DNA of 29,229 nucleotides, taken from positions 1 to 29,229 of the forward strand of contig JAGFNK010000625.1 of assembly GCA_025769875.1 (NCBI GenBank), read 5' to 3'. Position numbers and translations under genes: made by a program. Source of the DNA: Russula earlei (taxonomy: Eukaryota; Basidiomycota; Agaricomycetes; Russulales; Russulaceae). Numbering within the stretch: the first letter of the stretch is position 1; the number at the start of each line of letters is the position of its first letter. This document shows, piece by piece, positions 27,555-29,229 of the stretch. The notes below the pieces were generated by a model. That model had not been told where the DNA came from. It saw nothing but the letters and a program-made list of their open reading frames with translations, and did not search any database.

Positions 27555-28446
27555 GAAGATGAAGAAGAAGACACTATCACTAGACACGTCTTGAGCCTAA
27601 ATCATTATCGAACTTGGGCCTCCACTGCATTCCCTGTCACCACCTTAACCAACCTACATGACATACCAGGAATAGAACCACCCCACGAAGACTTTCCTCA
27701 TCTCATTGTCAAAGAGTTCCTTGAAGTCTTACCATTTGGACAACTCCTAAGCCACAACAAACATGCATTATATCTTGAAACCCTTAGTTGACTCCTGCCA
27801 CCAGCATGGCAACAACTATTATACTGGCAACTTGCTGAAGCAAAGAACATCCAAGGACAACCAGTTGATTATCAATCCCTGCGCTCCAGTGAATTCAACC
27901 TTTGGACCAGAATCATCCAGCCACGTCACCATCACATCATTAATTCTTTAAGGACAGGGTATCGCCTGTTTTACCTGGCTTGGACATACATCAGCTACTA
28001 TCATCTCATCGTCCAGTTCTACCACCTACACCTCAACAGAATACAAAGAGAAAACCAATCTTATGTCCAACTTGCTGTTGTACCAGGAATACACAACACC
28101 TTTGATTGGGAAACTAACTCTTGGTTATACGACACCGACTACAATCAACCTTGGGCAATTACCAGCCCAGACGGCTCATATACTGGTCCCTCTGCGTACT
28201 ATTCTGTCCTAGCAATCCTAGAAGCCTCAAGTCTTGCCCCTCAACCCCTCACACCAATTCAAACCACCGTCCCAACTAGCCAAGAACGTTGGTCTGCCAG
28301 CACAGAAGATATCAAGTCAAATCCATGGACAGCAAGGTGTAACTGTAGAACAGAGTATTGCACATGCAACTTTCGACCAGATACACCTCCTACTCCTGAT
28401 GGAATTACCTTGTGGACAACAGGTGATTACCACCTCCCAGTTCAGT
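27555..28446 (+). pseudogene. Unrecognised ORF with Cys cluster
   Basis: A single plus-strand frame from an acidic start (EEDEEEDTITRH) through HLIVKEFLEVLPFGQLLSHN, a TGA at 27787-27789 (probably Trp or Arg), and then LLPPAWQQLLYWQLAEAKN, YLAWTYISYYHLIVQFYHLH, SWLYDTDYNQPWAITSPDG and CNCRTEYCTCNF to the TAA at 28446. Composition is protein-like (many Trp, Tyr and His, little bias), so it was probably coding for about 295 residues. The Cys cluster might bind metal. I know no family. Position and lack of an upstream ATG would fit ORF1 of another decayed element, which is a guess. Confidence 0.5.
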
Positions 28447-28495
28447 AATTCTGGCTCCTCGACACAGAAGACATGCGACGCCTCAGAGAGCTCCC

Positions 28496-28884
28496 TCTAG
28501 AGAAACAGTTCCCAACGCAAGAGGATTCCTTGTTGAAAGACCATTACCTCCCACTCCCCCTGACGCCTATGTACCCCTGTTTACCACTCGTATTCCTACA
28601 CCTATCCTACCTTCTCAACCCTTTGCATCACCATTTGTTGAATCACCTGATAGTATCGACATTAGAAATACTGAACTTCACTCCTACCTACCAGAACAAT
28701 CTTTCTTAGCCCTAAACCTACCTACACGTTCAAAGAGGGAACTACTTGAATTCAAGAACTATTGTACGGAGGCTTGGCATCTTAGAATGACACACTTTGT
28801 AGTGTATCAACATCCCACCAGAGAGATAAATGACTTTGCCATCTCACCAGCAGAATTCGAAGGATACTTGTGGAAAACCTGAGT
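28496..28884 (+). pseudogene. Unrecognised ORF remnant in a second frame
   Basis: This frame reads RPLPPTPPDAYVPLFTTRIP, SPDSIDIRNTELHSYLPEQS, SKRELLEFKNYCTEAWHLRM and REINDFAISPAEFEGYLWKT before TGA. It continues with more TGA/TAG breaks to about 29000 (IHLRKHQGRPDTIRLKPAYT). It overlaps the previous ORF in another phase, so it is either a frameshifted continuation of the same protein or its overlapping partner. From 29010 to the window end I see no coherent frame. Confidence 0.45.
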
Positions 28885-29229
28885 AGTCTTGACCCAAAGT
28901 AGCATCACTGAAGAATACTCCTGAATCCACTTAAGAAAGCACCAAGGAAGACCCGACACCATTCGACTGAAACCAGCCTACACCATTGCATATCCTTAGA
29001 ATAACGGCCATTGGACTATAACCATTGTCTAGATCTATTGAGCACTAGGAGAGACATCACTGATGAAGAAGAAACTCTAATCCCGCTCCTATTTGAAAAC
29101 CTCAGCTACGACACCCAAGATCACTGTTACTGAGGAAGATTTGCGGGTGCACCTATTATCAACCATGGAATCTTTCTGACACTTGGTTATACTGTACAAA
29201 GACGACAACGATGAAGTTACCACTGAACA

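Noticed and set aside
1..29229. CRISPR arrays, tRNA or rRNA genes, host metabolic genes
   Set aside because: No regular short repeat-spacer array, no cloverleaf with A/B boxes and no non-element protein family was recognised on either strand.

Overview
The window looks like a retrotransposon graveyard from a filamentous fungus, most likely a basidiomycete. The reasons are chromodomain-bearing Ty3/Gypsy elements (chromoviruses), LTRs nested inside LTRs, and heavy CpG-to-TpG/CpA decay. The organism is inferred from element type only. I see no intact host gene, tRNA, rRNA or CRISPR array. Almost every coding stretch is a broken gag or pol.

Element names used here: A (LTR family W), A2 (second A copy), B (LTR family Z), B' (3' end of a second B copy), C (LTR family unknown). 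Other LTR families, present only as solo LTRs, are Y, X, V, U and a tentative T. Layout: 1-18 LTR-W; 19-2659 A pol on minus, truncated in RT; 2660-4625 B' on plus (chromodomain end, 3' ORF, PPT, LTR-Z); 4626-4940 part of the 5' LTR-Z of B; 4941-5904 solo LTR-Y; 5905-11231 C on minus, with three LTRs nested inside its gag (X containing V containing W); 11232-13386 A2 on plus with solo LTR-U; 13387-15055 non-coding, with a 189-bp inverted repeat; 15056-24434 B on minus (3' LTR split by LTR-Y, 3' ORF, pol split by solo LTR-X and LTR-W, gag, PBS, end of the 5' LTR); 24440-25403 solo LTR-Y; 25404-25660 integrase piece of C; 25661-26491 solo LTR-W; 26492-29229 unrecognised degraded ORFs.

Target-site duplications (TSDs) make the history readable. 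Two inverted LTR-Y copies carry swapped TSDs (GCTGT/TAGAG and ACAGC/CTCTA). Re-inverting 5905-24439 restores both TSD pairs, rejoins the two halves of the 5' LTR of B, and puts the C RNase H end in frame with its integrase. The middle of the window is therefore an inversion of about 18.5 kb made by recombination between solo LTRs.

Two biological points stand out. First, family B carries a 3' ORF of about 437 codons after pol. It begins at an ATGA stop/start overlap and ends with two CCHC zinc knuckles, like a second Gag nucleocapsid. Second, the B primer-binding site matches exactly, over 13 nt, the complement of its own LTR about 32 bp downstream of the TATA box, which is the signature of Tf1-type self-priming. 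All the LTR families here, although otherwise dissimilar, have a hairpin at that same TATA+32 position, with different arms and in several cases the same loop.
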